A DNA stretch of 64,000 bases from Aeromicrobium yanjiei (GTDB lineage Bacteria; Actinomycetota; Actinomycetes; Propionibacteriales; Nocardioidaceae), in the NCBI RefSeq assembly GCF_009649075.1, contig NZ_CP045737.1, positions 806,001 through 870,000 of the forward strand, read 5' to 3'. A model generated the notes under the pieces. It did not search any database. It had not been told where the DNA came from and saw only the letters and a program-made list of their open reading frames with translations. Shown here in pieces: positions 53,069 to 62,115 of the stretch (positions are counted from its first letter, which is position 1; every line of letters begins with the position of its first letter). Both the position numbers and the translations under genes were made by a program.

Positions 53069-53914
53069 TCAGGCCCCAGCGCCCCACGCGGTGACCGAGC
53101 CGCTGATGCCGACCGTTGTCCGACCCCCGACCCAGAGCACGTCGTCGACCAGGTCGACGTGCACGCGGCCGCGCCGACCGAGGCGCGTCCCCTGCGCGGC
53201 GACGTACGACGCGGGGGCCCGGCCGGTCGACGTCAGCCACTGGCCGATCGACGCGTTGAGGCTGCCGGTCACGGGGTCCTCGCCGATCGAGCCGGGCACG
53301 AACGCCCTGACCTCGAACGCGGTCTCCCCGCCGGGGGAGTGCGGACCCACGACACCGACCTTGTCGAGCACGCCGAACGCCGAGGGGTCGGGCTCGAGCG
53401 CCAGGACGGTCTCGGCGCTGTCGAGCAGCAGTGCGGCCCAGCCGGGCCCGTTGTCGACCCACGCGGCGTCGATGACCTGGGACGGATCGAGCCCCAGTGC
53501 GGCCGTGGCCTCGTCGAGATCAGCAGCGTCGACGGGCCCGCTGCGGACCAGCGGAGGTGCGGCGAACGCGAGCCGGTCACCGTCCATGCGTACGCGCACC
53601 AGCCCAGCGGCGCACTGCTGCACCAGCTCCCCGGCGTGGGCGGGCTCCCCGCCGGCCTCGAGCCATGCGCGCGCGGTGCCGAGCGTCGGGTGGCCGGCGA
53701 ACGGCAGCTCTCGCGCGGTCGTGAAGATCCGCACGCGGTAGTCGGCCTGCGGCGTCGTCGGGCGCAGCAGGAACGTCGTCTCCGACAGGTTGGTCCAGCG
53801 TGCGAACGCCGCCATCTGGGCCTCGTCGAGGTCGTCGGCGTCGTGGACGACGGCCACGGGGTTGCCGAGCGTGAGCTCGGAGGCGAACACGTCGACCTGG
53901 CTGAACGGGTGCAT
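53069..53914 (-). CDS. PhzF family isomerase-like protein
   Basis: A 281-residue PhzF-fold protein with the N-terminal FSQVDVFASELTLGNPVAVV and the catalytic E45 in TNLSETTFLL, plus FAGHPTLGTA and GEDPVTGSLNASIG. PhzF proteins catalyse proton-shift isomerisations; only a few act in phenazine synthesis, and no phenazine genes are present. It lies 23 bp downstream of the Lrp-type gene on the same strand and may be co-transcribed with it. Confidence 0.9.
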   Translation of the reverse strand: MHPFSQVDVFASELTLGNPVAVVHDADDLDEAQMAAFARWTNLSETTFLLRPTTPQADYRVRIFTTARELPFAGHPTLGTARAWLEAGGEPAHAGELVQQCAAGLVRVRMDGDRLAFAAPPLVRSGPVDAADLDEATAALGLDPSQVIDAAWVDNGPGWAALLLDSAETVLALEPDPSAFGVLDKVGVVGPHSPGGETAFEVRAFVPGSIGEDPVTGSLNASIGQWLTSTGRAPASYVAAQGTRLGRRGRVHVDLVDDVLWVGGRTTVGISGSVTAWGAGA

Positions 53915-53937
53915 GAGCCGACGCTAGCAACTCCGGG

Positions 53938-54432
53938 TCATGCGGACCGGAACGACGGGGACCGGCTCGGGCCGTCGTCGGCACCCTTGCGCAGCATCGG
54001 CAGGACGCGAGGTGGCACCAGCTCGGACAGCACGATCACGCTGGTGGACCGGGCGACCGATCCGGACTGGCTGATGTGCAGCAGGGTGTCCTTGAGGTCC
54101 TCGTGCGAGGTCGCGGCGATCTTGCACACGACGTCCGCATTGCCGCTCGTGATGTACGCCTCGAGGACGTTGGGCAGCGAGTCCAGCTCGGCCGTCACGG
54201 CGTCGAGTGAGCCCTGCATGATCTCGAGGGTCACGAAGGCCAGGACCGGGTGGCCGGCCGCGACGAGATCGACCGAGGGCCCGTAGCCGGTGATCACGCC
54301 GGCCTCCTCGAGCTTGGCGAGCCGGGACTGCACCGTGGCGCGGGCGACGTGGGTCAGCCGCGAGAGCTCGAGGTCCCCCACGCGCGGATGGGCGTGCATC
54401 GCCTCGACGAGCGCGACATCGAGCTGGTCCAT
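53938..54432 (-). CDS. Lrp/AsnC family regulator of the tyrosine-degradation block
   Basis: A 164-residue Lrp protein with N-terminal helix-turn-helix (LSRLTHVARATVQSRLAKLEEAG) and a RAM domain (LEIMQGSLDAVTAELDSLPNV). It is divergent from hppD-hmgA-fahA and probably senses tyrosine, phenylalanine or a related acid to control that operon. GGAG lies 7 nt before the ATG. Confidence 0.9.
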   Translation of the reverse strand: MDQLDVALVEAMHAHPRVGDLELSRLTHVARATVQSRLAKLEEAGVITGYGPSVDLVAAGHPVLAFVTLEIMQGSLDAVTAELDSLPNVLEAYITSGNADVVCKIAATSHEDLKDTLLHISQSGSVARSTSVIVLSELVPPRVLPMLRKGADDGPSRSPSFRSA

Positions 54433-54460
54433 CGTGTCTCCATCCGGTCAATCTGCCTAG

Positions 54461-55753
<1,293 letters not shown>

Positions 55754-55770
55754 GCGAGGGAGTAGCTGAC

Positions 55771-56964
55771 ATGGCGCACTACCGCAGCGCGGGCCACGTC
55801 CCGCCCAAGCGCCACACCCAGCACCGGGCGCCGAACGGGGCGCTGTACCGCGAGGAGCTCATGGGGGAGGAGGGCTTCTCCTCGGACTCCTCCCTGCTCT
55901 ACCACCGTGGTGTGCCGTCGGCGATCGTGGACGCCCGGCGCTGGGAGCTGCCGGACCACACCACGACGCCCAACGAGCCCCTGCTCGCGCGGCACCTCAA
56001 GCTGCACGACCTGTTCGACGGAGGTGCAGGACGGGACCTGGTCACCGGACGGCGACTCGTGCTGGCCAATGCCGACGTCCGCATCTCGTACGCCGTGGGG
56101 GCCGAGACGTCCCCGCTGTACCGCAACGCCACGGGCGACGAGTGCGTCTTCGTCGAGGACGGGTCCGGGACGCTCGAGACGGTCTTCGGGCACATCGCCT
56201 TCGGCCCCGGCGACTACCTGCTCGTCCCGCGCGCGACGACCCACCGGTGGGTCCCGGCCGGGGACGTCCGGGCGTACTGCATCGAGGCCAACAGCCACAT
56301 CGCGCCGCCCAAGCGCTATCTCTCGCGCTACGGGCAGCTGCTCGAGCACGCGCCATACTGCGAGCGCGATCTCCGCGTGCCCGGTGAGCCCGAGATCCGC
56401 GAGGACATCGACGTCGAGGTGTTGATCAAGCACCGCGGCTCAGGCCCGCTCGGCCTGGCCGGCTCGGTGCACGTCGTGCCGCAGCACCCGTTCGACGTCG
56501 TGGGGTGGGACGGCTGCCTGTATCCGTACGCCTTCAACGTCGCGGACTTCGAGCCGATCACCGGCCGGGTGCACCAGCCGCCGCCGGTGCACCAGGTCTT
56601 CGAGGGGGCGAACTTCGTGATCTGCAACTTCGTGCCGCGCAAGGTCGACTACCACCCGCTCGCGATCCCCGTGCCGTACTACCACTCCAACGTCGACTCC
56701 GACGAGGTCATGTTCTACGTCGCGGGCGACTACGAGGCGCGCAAGGGATCGGGCATCGGGCGCGGCTCGGTCTCGCTGCACCCGGGCGGGCACTCGCACG
56801 GGCCCCAGCCGTCAGCGATCGAGGCGAGCCTCGGCGCCGAGTCGTTCGACGAGCTCGCGGTCATGGTCGACACCTTCCGCCCGCTCGAGCTCGGCGAGGC
56901 CGGCCGGGCCTGCGACGACGGCCGCTACGCCTGGTCGTGGTCGGGGTCAGGGGCGCGCGGGTGA
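55771..56964 (+). CDS. hmgA: Homogentisate 1,2-dioxygenase
   Basis: A 397-residue cupin-type iron dioxygenase that opens the homogentisate ring to maleylacetoacetate. Family features include GDECVFVEDGSG, GDYLLVPRATTHRW, VPYYHSNVDSDEVMFY and LHPGGHSHGPQP, which holds C-terminal iron-region His residues. It starts 17 bp after hppD with a GAGGGAGT site. The frame is open upstream, but coding begins at the ATG at 55771. Confidence 0.94.
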   Translation: MAHYRSAGHVPPKRHTQHRAPNGALYREELMGEEGFSSDSSLLYHRGVPSAIVDARRWELPDHTTTPNEPLLARHLKLHDLFDGGAGRDLVTGRRLVLANADVRISYAVGAETSPLYRNATGDECVFVEDGSGTLETVFGHIAFGPGDYLLVPRATTHRWVPAGDVRAYCIEANSHIAPPKRYLSRYGQLLEHAPYCERDLRVPGEPEIREDIDVEVLIKHRGSGPLGLAGSVHVVPQHPFDVVGWDGCLYPYAFNVADFEPITGRVHQPPPVHQVFEGANFVICNFVPRKVDYHPLAIPVPYYHSNVDSDEVMFYVAGDYEARKGSGIGRGSVSLHPGGHSHGPQPSAIEASLGAESFDELAVMVDTFRPLELGEAGRACDDGRYAWSWSGSGARG

Positions 56965-58118
56965 CGGACTTCGGCCGGACGACGTTGCCGTACTGCTCGT
57001 TCGTACGCCCGGGGGAGGCGCGGGCCCGGGTGGGCGTGGGCGTCGGCACGGACGTCGTCGACCTCACCGCGGCGCTGGCGACGCGCCGGCACGCGTACGC
57101 GGGACTGTTCGCGGCCGGCTCGCTCGATCCGCTGCTGGCCGCCGGGCCCCGCACGTGGCACGAGGTGCGTACGTACGTCGCGGCCAACCTGAGCGCGCTC
57201 GCCGAGCACCAGGTGCCGGCCTCCGGGGTCGAGCTCGTGCTGCCGTTCGAGGTCGCCGACTACGTCGACTTCTACGCCTCCGAGCACCACGCGTCCAACG
57301 TCGGACGACTCTTCCGGCCGGACGGTGACGCGCTGACCCCCAACTGGAAGCACCTGCCCATCGGCTACCACGGCCGGGCCGGGACGGTCGTCGTCTCCGG
57401 GACGCCGATCCGCCGGCCCTCCGGACAGATGCGTGAGCGCGACGGCACCATCGCGTTCGGCCCCACCGCCAAGCTCGACCTCGAGGCCGAGACCGGCTTC
57501 GTCGTGGGCGCGGGCTCGTCCCTCGGGGAGCCGGTGCCGGTCGAGTCCTTCGACCAGCACGTCTTCGGCGTCTGTGTCGTCAACGACTGGTCCGCGCGCG
57601 ACGTCCAGGCGTGGGAGTACGTGCCGCTGGGCCCGTTCCTCGGCAAGTCGTTCGCGACCTCGGTGTCACCGTGGGTCGTCCCGCTCGCGGCCCTCGCCGG
57701 CGCCCGGATCGACCCGCCTCGCCGCGACCCCGATCCGGTGGCGTACCTGCAGGACGACGAGCCCTGGGGGCTCGACCTCGAGCTCGAGATCGCCGTGAAC
57801 GGGACGGTGGTGTCGCGGGCGCCGTACTCCGAGATGTACTGGACGCCCGCGCAGATGCTCGCCCACCTCACGGTCAACGGGGCCGCACTGCGCCCGGGCG
57901 ACCTGTTCGCCTCCGGCACGGTCAGCGGCCCCGGACCGGGCCAGCAGGGCTCCCTGCTGGAGCTGTCCTGGAACGGCTCGCGCCCCGTGACCCTCGATGA
58001 CGGGTCCACCCGCGCCTTCCTGCTCGACGGCGACCGGGTCACGATCGCGGCGACCGCACGGCTGGCGGGCGGTCGCCGGATCGCCCTCGGTCAGGTCGAG
58101 GGTCAGGTGACGTCCTGA
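56961..58118 (+). CDS. fahA: Fumarylacetoacetase
   Basis: A 385-residue FAH-fold hydrolase that splits fumarylacetoacetate into fumarate and acetoacetate, the final step of tyrosine breakdown. Visible are VDFYASEHHASNVGRLFRP, the metal site E-x-E (DLEAETGFVVG), NDWSARDVQAWEY and the FASGTVSGP segment. GTG 56961 overlaps the hmgA stop (GTGA). No separate maleylacetoacetate isomerase gene is in the window. Confidence 0.93.
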   Translation: MTDFGRTTLPYCSFVRPGEARARVGVGVGTDVVDLTAALATRRHAYAGLFAAGSLDPLLAAGPRTWHEVRTYVAANLSALAEHQVPASGVELVLPFEVADYVDFYASEHHASNVGRLFRPDGDALTPNWKHLPIGYHGRAGTVVVSGTPIRRPSGQMRERDGTIAFGPTAKLDLEAETGFVVGAGSSLGEPVPVESFDQHVFGVCVVNDWSARDVQAWEYVPLGPFLGKSFATSVSPWVVPLAALAGARIDPPRRDPDPVAYLQDDEPWGLDLELEIAVNGTVVSRAPYSEMYWTPAQMLAHLTVNGAALRPGDLFASGTVSGPGPGQQGSLLELSWNGSRPVTLDDGSTRAFLLDGDRVTIAATARLAGGRRIALGQVEGQVTS

Positions 58119-58120
58119 GC

Positions 58121-58291
58121 TCAGCCCTCGCGATCGGGCTGGGTCTCGGGCGCCGGCTCCCGGTCAGGCTCCTCCCCGGGCTCCGGGGTGGGCAGCACCT
58201 CCGGGAACGCCGGGTCCGGCAGGTCGGGGGTCTCGGGACGGCTCGGCTGGTCCTCCTCGGGCAGCGCGGGCTCAGGGGGTGCGACGGTCAT
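58121..58291 (-). CDS. Small acidic Pro/Glu-rich protein
   Basis: A 56-residue ORF with an excellent ribosome-binding site (AGGAGG, 5 nt before the ATG). The product is about half Pro, Glu and Asp, with no hydrophobic segment and no known domain; it is likely disordered. It ends 3 nt from the convergent fahA stop. It could be a real small protein of unknown role. Confidence 0.55.
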   Translation of the reverse strand: MTVAPPEPALPEEDQPSRPETPDLPDPAFPEVLPTPEPGEEPDREPAPETQPDREG

Positions 58292-58364
58292 GGGTCCTCC
58301 TGGGTAGGCGTGGGCCCCGCGTACCCCACGGACTCCCCGGTCAATCAGGAGCGGGTCGTCCTGG

Positions 58365-58487
58365 TCAGCCCTGACGGGCCTTCAGGCGGGGGTTGTCGCG
58401 GTTGATCACGAACGTGCGTCCGTGGCGCCGGACGACCTGCGAGCCGGGCTGGTTCTTGAGCGAGCGAAGTGAGCTGCGGACCTTCAT
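58365..58487 (-). CDS. rpmJ: 50S ribosomal protein L36 paralogue (zinc-independent, C-minus type)
   Basis: A 40-residue protein starting [11 protein letters not shown] and ending NPRLKARQG, matching the alternative L36 (YkgO/RpmJ2) rather than the ordinary 37-residue form. It has no cysteines, whereas standard L36 carries a zinc-binding Cys/His cluster, so it can replace L36 when zinc is scarce. A GAGGACA site precedes the ATG and a Zur-type palindrome lies 38 bp upstream. Confidence 0.93.
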   Translation of the reverse strand: MKVRSSLRSLKNQPGSQVVRRHGRTFVINRDNPRLKARQG

Positions 58488-58524
58488 GGGATGTCCTCTC
58501 GTCTGTCGGAGAATCCGACACACA

Positions 58525-58539
58525 TGACAACCGTTGTCA
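58525..58539. promoter_or_regulatory. Zur box upstream of the L36 paralogue
   Basis: TGACAAC-C-GTTGTCA is a perfect 7-1-7 palindrome fitting the actinobacterial Zur pattern TGAnAAyNrTTnTCA. It would repress the zinc-free L36 while zinc is available. A small hairpin (TCGGA-GAA-TCCGA, 58506-58518) lies between it and the gene. Confidence 0.75.
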
Positions 58540-58547
58540 GGTAGGGA

Positions 58548-58958
58548 CTATTCCCACGTGCCGCTGCGGCCCTCCTTGAGCGAGCCCCGACGCTTCTTGG
58601 CGTCGAGGCGGCGGCGCTGGGAGGACCTGCTCGGCCTCGTCGGGCGGCGCGGACGGTCCGGGACGATCGCCTGGCCCACGAGCTCCTCGAGGCGGACGCG
58701 GGCGTCCTCCCGGTTGCGGTGCTGCGAGCGGTACTGCGACGACACGATCGTGATCACCCCGTCCACGAGCCGGTTGCCGAGCCGGGTCGCGGCGAGCTCC
58801 TTCTGGGCAGGGGAGAGTGCGGCGGTATCGGCGAGCGACCAGATCAACTCGACGCGGGTGTCGGTCGTGTTGACGTGCTGGCCGCCCGCGCCGGAGGAGC
58901 GGGAGAACCGCCAGGTCATCTCGCTCTCGGGCAGGCTCAGGCGTCGGTCATGACTCAT
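58548..58958 (-). CDS. arfB: Alternative ribosome-rescue factor / peptidyl-tRNA hydrolase ArfB
   Basis: A 136-residue protein with the class-I release-factor catalytic loop SSGAGGQHVN (GGQ at residues 25-27) and a basic C-terminal tail (SQRRRLDAKKRRGSLKEG) that would enter the empty mRNA channel. It frees stalled ribosomes by hydrolysing peptidyl-tRNA. ATG 58958 overlaps the end of the PadR gene by 11 bp, so the two are co-transcribed. Confidence 0.92.
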   Translation of the reverse strand: MSHDRRLSLPESEMTWRFSRSSGAGGQHVNTTDTRVELIWSLADTAALSPAQKELAATRLGNRLVDGVITIVSSQYRSQHRNREDARVRLEELVGQAIVPDRPRRPTRPSRSSQRRRLDAKKRRGSLKEGRSGTWE

Positions 58959-59538
58959 CGTCCGCCAGTATGCGGTACATGGCCTTCCGGGCCTCCTCGA
59001 CCACGGCGGTGGCCTTCTCCTGCTGGGCGGGGGTGCCGGCCTGGGCGACCTGCTTCCACGCGCTGATGAACGACCGAAGGCTCGTCGAGAGCTCGTGCAT
59101 CTCGCGCCGCTGGTCGCCGCGCTGGTCCTCCCACGGGGTGCCGAGCTGCTCGCGGTGCTCCGCGACGTACGCGGCGCCCTCCTCGGTGAGGGTCGCGGTC
59201 TTGCGGCCGTCGACGCGCTGGAAGCTGAGCAGTCCTTCGTCCTCGAGCTGCTGGAGCACGGGGTAGATCGAGCCGGGGCTCGGGGTCCACGACCCCTGGC
59301 TGCGCTCGCCGATCTCCTGGATGAGCTGATAGCCGTGCTTGGGCTCCTCGGCAAGCAGGAGCAGGGCGGCCGCTCGGACGTCGCCGCCCCGTCCGCCGCG
59401 TCGCCGGCCGCGTGGACGACCGGGGCCGCCGAAGCCGGGGCCGAAGCCGAGGTCGGCGCCGAGGCCGTGGTCCTGGTGGTGCCTGCCGCGCCGGCGATCG
59501 GCCGGGCGGCGCATGTCCTGGAATTCGTTGCTGTGCAT
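58948..59538 (-). CDS. PadR family transcriptional regulator
   Basis: A regulator of about 196 residues with a Gly/Arg/His-rich N-terminal tail (about 45 residues), then the PadR winged helix (LLAEEPKHGYQLIQEIGERS, SPGSIYPVLQQLEDEGLLS) and a C-terminal helical dimerisation domain. PadR proteins repress nearby transport or stress genes. An 18-bp-arm inverted repeat over its own promoter suggests autorepression. ATG 59538 was chosen because ATG 59565 lies inside that operator; both are possible. ArfB is encoded immediately downstream. Confidence 0.87.
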   Translation of the reverse strand: MHSNEFQDMRRPADRRRGRHHQDHGLGADLGFGPGFGGPGRPRGRRRGGRGGDVRAAALLLLAEEPKHGYQLIQEIGERSQGSWTPSPGSIYPVLQQLEDEGLLSFQRVDGRKTATLTEEGAAYVAEHREQLGTPWEDQRGDQRREMHELSTSLRSFISAWKQVAQAGTPAQQEKATAVVEEARKAMYRILADDES

Positions 59539-59563
59539 GGGGTGACCCACTTTCACATACGTC

Positions 59564-59610
59564 ATCGACAGGTTGCCGATACCTAAACGATATATCGGTA
59601 ACCTGTCGAT
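59564..59610. promoter_or_regulatory. Long PadR-type operator (18-bp inverted repeat)
   Basis: ATCGACAGGTTGCCGATA (59564-59581) and TATCGGTAACCTGTCGAT (59593-59610) are inverted at 17 of 18 positions, with an internal CGATATATCG palindrome (59588-59597). On the minus strand it covers a TTGAAA-17 nt-TATCGT promoter for the PadR gene. Confidence 0.7.
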
Positions 59611-59628
59611 TTCAAATGAGGGCCGGTG

Positions 59629-60060
59629 TCAGCCTCCCGCGACGTAGCTGTTGAGCTGGTCGCGCTCGAACTCGAGCTGCTCCATGCGGTGCTTGACCGC
59701 GTCGCCGATGCTGAGCACGCCGACGAGCCGACCGTCCTCGAGCACGGGGACGTGGCGCACGCGGTGCTCGGTCATGATCGCCATCAGCCCGCCGAAGGAG
59801 TCCTCGGGCGAGCAGGTGCGGACGTCGGTCGTCATGATCGCGGACACCGCGACGTCGCGGGCGTTCTCGGCGCCGCGCAGCTTGCGGACGATGTCGCGCT
59901 CGGACACGATGCCGAGCACCTCGCTGCCGTCGGTGCTGACGATGAGGGCGCCGACGTTGAGATCGGCGAGCCGGTCCATGAGGTCGGAGACCGTGGCATC
60001 GGGGGCGATCACGTGCACCGCGTCGCTCCCCTTGGACGACAGGACATCCTTGACGCGCAT
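59629..60060 (-). CDS. CBS-domain pair protein
   Basis: A 143-residue protein made of two CBS domains (about residues 8-65 and 75-128) with no attached catalytic domain. Such proteins bind adenine nucleotides and often regulate partner enzymes or transporters. GVLSIGDAVKHRM is the end of the second domain. The leader carries GAGGAACGGAG. A CRP-like half-symmetric site overlaps its -10 region. No partner is evident from neighbours. Confidence 0.9.
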   Translation of the reverse strand: MRVKDVLSSKGSDAVHVIAPDATVSDLMDRLADLNVGALIVSTDGSEVLGIVSERDIVRKLRGAENARDVAVSAIMTTDVRTCSPEDSFGGLMAIMTEHRVRHVPVLEDGRLVGVLSIGDAVKHRMEQLEFERDQLNSYVAGG

Positions 60061-60090
60061 GCGCAGACTCCGTTCCTCGGTTCCCGGCAC

Positions 60091-60106
60091 TGTAACCCCA
60101 GTCACA
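60091..60106. promoter_or_regulatory. CRP/GlxR-like site at the CBS gene promoter
   Basis: TGTAA-CCCCAG-TCACA differs at one base from the TGTGA-N6-TCACA consensus. It overlaps TACAGT (60089-60094, minus strand), the likely -10 box, which would favour repression. Confidence 0.45.
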
Positions 60107-60121
60107 GTCCGGGGGCGAGCC

Positions 60122-61042
60122 TCACGGAGCGTCGTCGGCCGGCTCCCGCGTGAAGTCGAAGGCGCGGACGTTGTCGCGCTCGGGCGGCGGGGCGTCGTCC
60201 TCGGGCTCGTCGGTCCACGACTGGTCGGGCGGCCCCTGGTCCGGGAAGTGACCGAGATACGCCATCGCGGCGTCGTGCAGACGGGAGTTGGTGGCCAGCG
60301 CGTTGTCGCCCCAGGGGCCCGGCGCGCCGGCGAGGCTCGTGAACGTGCCGCCGGCCTCGCGCACGATGACGTCGAGCGCGGCCATGTCCCAGATCTTGAG
60401 CTCAGGCTCGGCCGCGATGTCGACCGCACCCTCCGCGAGCAGCATGTACGACCAGAAGTCGCCGTAGGCGCGGGTCCGCCAGCAACGCCGCATCAGCGCG
60501 GCGAAGGCCTCGCCCTTGCCGATCGCGTCCCACCCGCCGAGCGAGGCGTACGACAGCGAGGCGCTCTCCAGGTCCGACACCTGGGAGACGCGGATCTGCC
60601 GTGAGGACATGAGCGACTTGCCCGTGAACGCACCCGTGCCCTTGCTCGCCCACCAGCGGCGGCCGAGTGCGGGCGCCGAGACGCAGCCGGCGACGATCTC
60701 GCCGTCCTCCTCCAGGGCGATGAGCGTGGCCCAGACCGGGACGCCGCGCACGAAGTTGGACGTGCCGTCGATCGGGTCGATGATCCAGCGGCGGCCACCG
60801 GGACCGGTCGAACCCTCCTCCTCGCCCTGCTCCTCGCCGAGCACGATGTCACGGGTGCGGGCGGACTTGAGGGTGCGCCTGACGGCGGCCTCGACGGCCT
60901 GGTCGGACTCGGTCACGTACGTCATGTCCGGCTTCGTGTCGACCTCGAGATCGACCGCGAGGAAGCGTTCCATCGAGAGGTTGTCGGCGTTGTCGGCAAG
61001 CACGTGGGCGAGGCGCAGGTCGTCGTTGTACGAGTGAGCCAT
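60122..61042 (-). CDS. hisN: Inositol-monophosphatase family enzyme, probable histidinol-phosphatase
   Basis: A 306-residue Mg2+-dependent phosphatase with GEEQGEE, the metal site WIIDPIDGTSNF and WDMAALDVIVREAGG. Actinobacteria use this HisN type for the histidinol-phosphate step of histidine synthesis, and it commonly sits beside rsgA and aroA as here. The C-terminal 50 residues are acidic and Pro-rich. ATG 61042 lies 7 nt after a TACCCT -10 box. A different sugar-phosphate substrate is possible. Confidence 0.88.
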   Translation of the reverse strand: MAHSYNDDLRLAHVLADNADNLSMERFLAVDLEVDTKPDMTYVTESDQAVEAAVRRTLKSARTRDIVLGEEQGEEEGSTGPGGRRWIIDPIDGTSNFVRGVPVWATLIALEEDGEIVAGCVSAPALGRRWWASKGTGAFTGKSLMSSRQIRVSQVSDLESASLSYASLGGWDAIGKGEAFAALMRRCWRTRAYGDFWSYMLLAEGAVDIAAEPELKIWDMAALDVIVREAGGTFTSLAGAPGPWGDNALATNSRLHDAAMAYLGHFPDQGPPDQSWTDEPEDDAPPPERDNVRAFDFTREPADDAP

Positions 61043-61049
61043 GGCCCTC

Positions 61050-61055
61050 AGGGTA
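61050..61055 (-). promoter_or_regulatory. -10 box of hisN (leaderless)
   Basis: TACCCT on the minus strand ends 7 nt before ATG 61042. Confidence 0.5.
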
Positions 61056-61102
61056 CGGCGTTCGCAGTGTGAAACCGCCGTCGGCACTCTGAAGCGCCTG
61101 GG

Positions 61103-62110
61103 CTAGTAGTCGTCCAGCTGGTCGCGACTGGCCAGGATGCGCCGGAACGACTCGACGCGCTCGGGCGCGAGCGTGCCGTCGGCGACCGCGAGGTCGAGCC
61201 CGCACTCTGGCTCGGTCGCGGAGTGCAGGCAGCCGCGGGGGCAGTCCCGCGCGGCGTCCTGCAGGTCCGGGAACGCCTTGATGATGTCGTCGACCTCGAC
61301 GTGCGCGAGGCCGAACGACCGGATGCCCGGGGTGTCGATGATCCAGCCGCCGAACGGCAGCTCGAGGCTGATCGCCGAGGTCGAGGTGTGCCGGCCGCGT
61401 CCCGTCACCGCGTTGACGTAGCTCACCGAGCGGTGGGCGTCGGGCACCAGGGCGTTCACGAGCGTCGACTTGCCGACCCCGCTGTGCCCGACCAGGACGC
61501 TGGTCCGGTCGCGCAGCACATCGCGCACCGCGTCCAGGTCGCCGTCCTGGCGGGTCACCACGACGCGTACGCCGAGGGGCTCGAACATCGCGACGATCTC
61601 GTCGGGGGAGCCCAGGTCGGCCTTGGTCAGGCAGACCAGCGGCTCCATGCCGGCGTCGAACGCGGCCACGAGACAGCGGTCGATGAGACCCGCGCGCGGC
61701 GGCGGATCGGCGAGGGCGGCGACGATCACGAGCTGATCGGCATTGGCCACGATGATGCGCTCGATCGGGTCGTCGTCGTCGGCCGTGCGGCGCAGCACGG
61801 TGCGGCGGGGGGTGACCTCGACGATGCGGGCGAGTGAGCCCTCGTCGCCGCTGATGTCGCCGACGACCCGGACCTCGTCGCCGACGATGACGCCCTTGCG
61901 GCCCAGGTTGCGCGACTTCATCGCGGTGATCAGCTGCGAGCCCCGCTCGCCGGTCGAGGGATCGTCCAGCATGACCGTGTAGCGACCGCGGTCGATCGTC
62001 ACGACGCGAGCGGTCGCGGCCTCGTCGTAGTTGGGCCGCACCTTGGTGCGGGGGCGGGTGTGACGCCGTGGCCGCTCGAACTTCGCGTGCTCGTCGTCGT
62101 GTCGTGCCAT
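61103..62110 (-). CDS. rsgA: Ribosome small-subunit-dependent GTPase RsgA
   Basis: A 335-residue circularly permuted GTPase that assists late 30S assembly. An N-terminal OB-fold (about residues 30-100) is followed by the G4 motif TKAD, then P-loop GHSGVGKST, G3 DTPGIRSFGL, and a zinc-finger region (DCPRGCLHS, PECGL). The permuted order (G4 before G1) is diagnostic. ATG 62110 begins 5 nt after the aroA stop. Confidence 0.94.
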   Translation of the reverse strand: MARHDDEHAKFERPRRHTRPRTKVRPNYDEAATARVVTIDRGRYTVMLDDPSTGERGSQLITAMKSRNLGRKGVIVGDEVRVVGDISGDEGSLARIVEVTPRRTVLRRTADDDDPIERIIVANADQLVIVAALADPPPRAGLIDRCLVAAFDAGMEPLVCLTKADLGSPDEIVAMFEPLGVRVVVTRQDGDLDAVRDVLRDRTSVLVGHSGVGKSTLVNALVPDAHRSVSYVNAVTGRGRHTSTSAISLELPFGGWIIDTPGIRSFGLAHVEVDDIIKAFPDLQDAARDCPRGCLHSATEPECGLDLAVADGTLAPERVESFRRILASRDQLDDY

Positions 62111-62115
62111 CGGCG

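Noticed and set aside
53069-53914. Phenazine biosynthesis
   Set aside because: PhzF-like proteins are widespread outside phenazine clusters, and no other phz genes are present.
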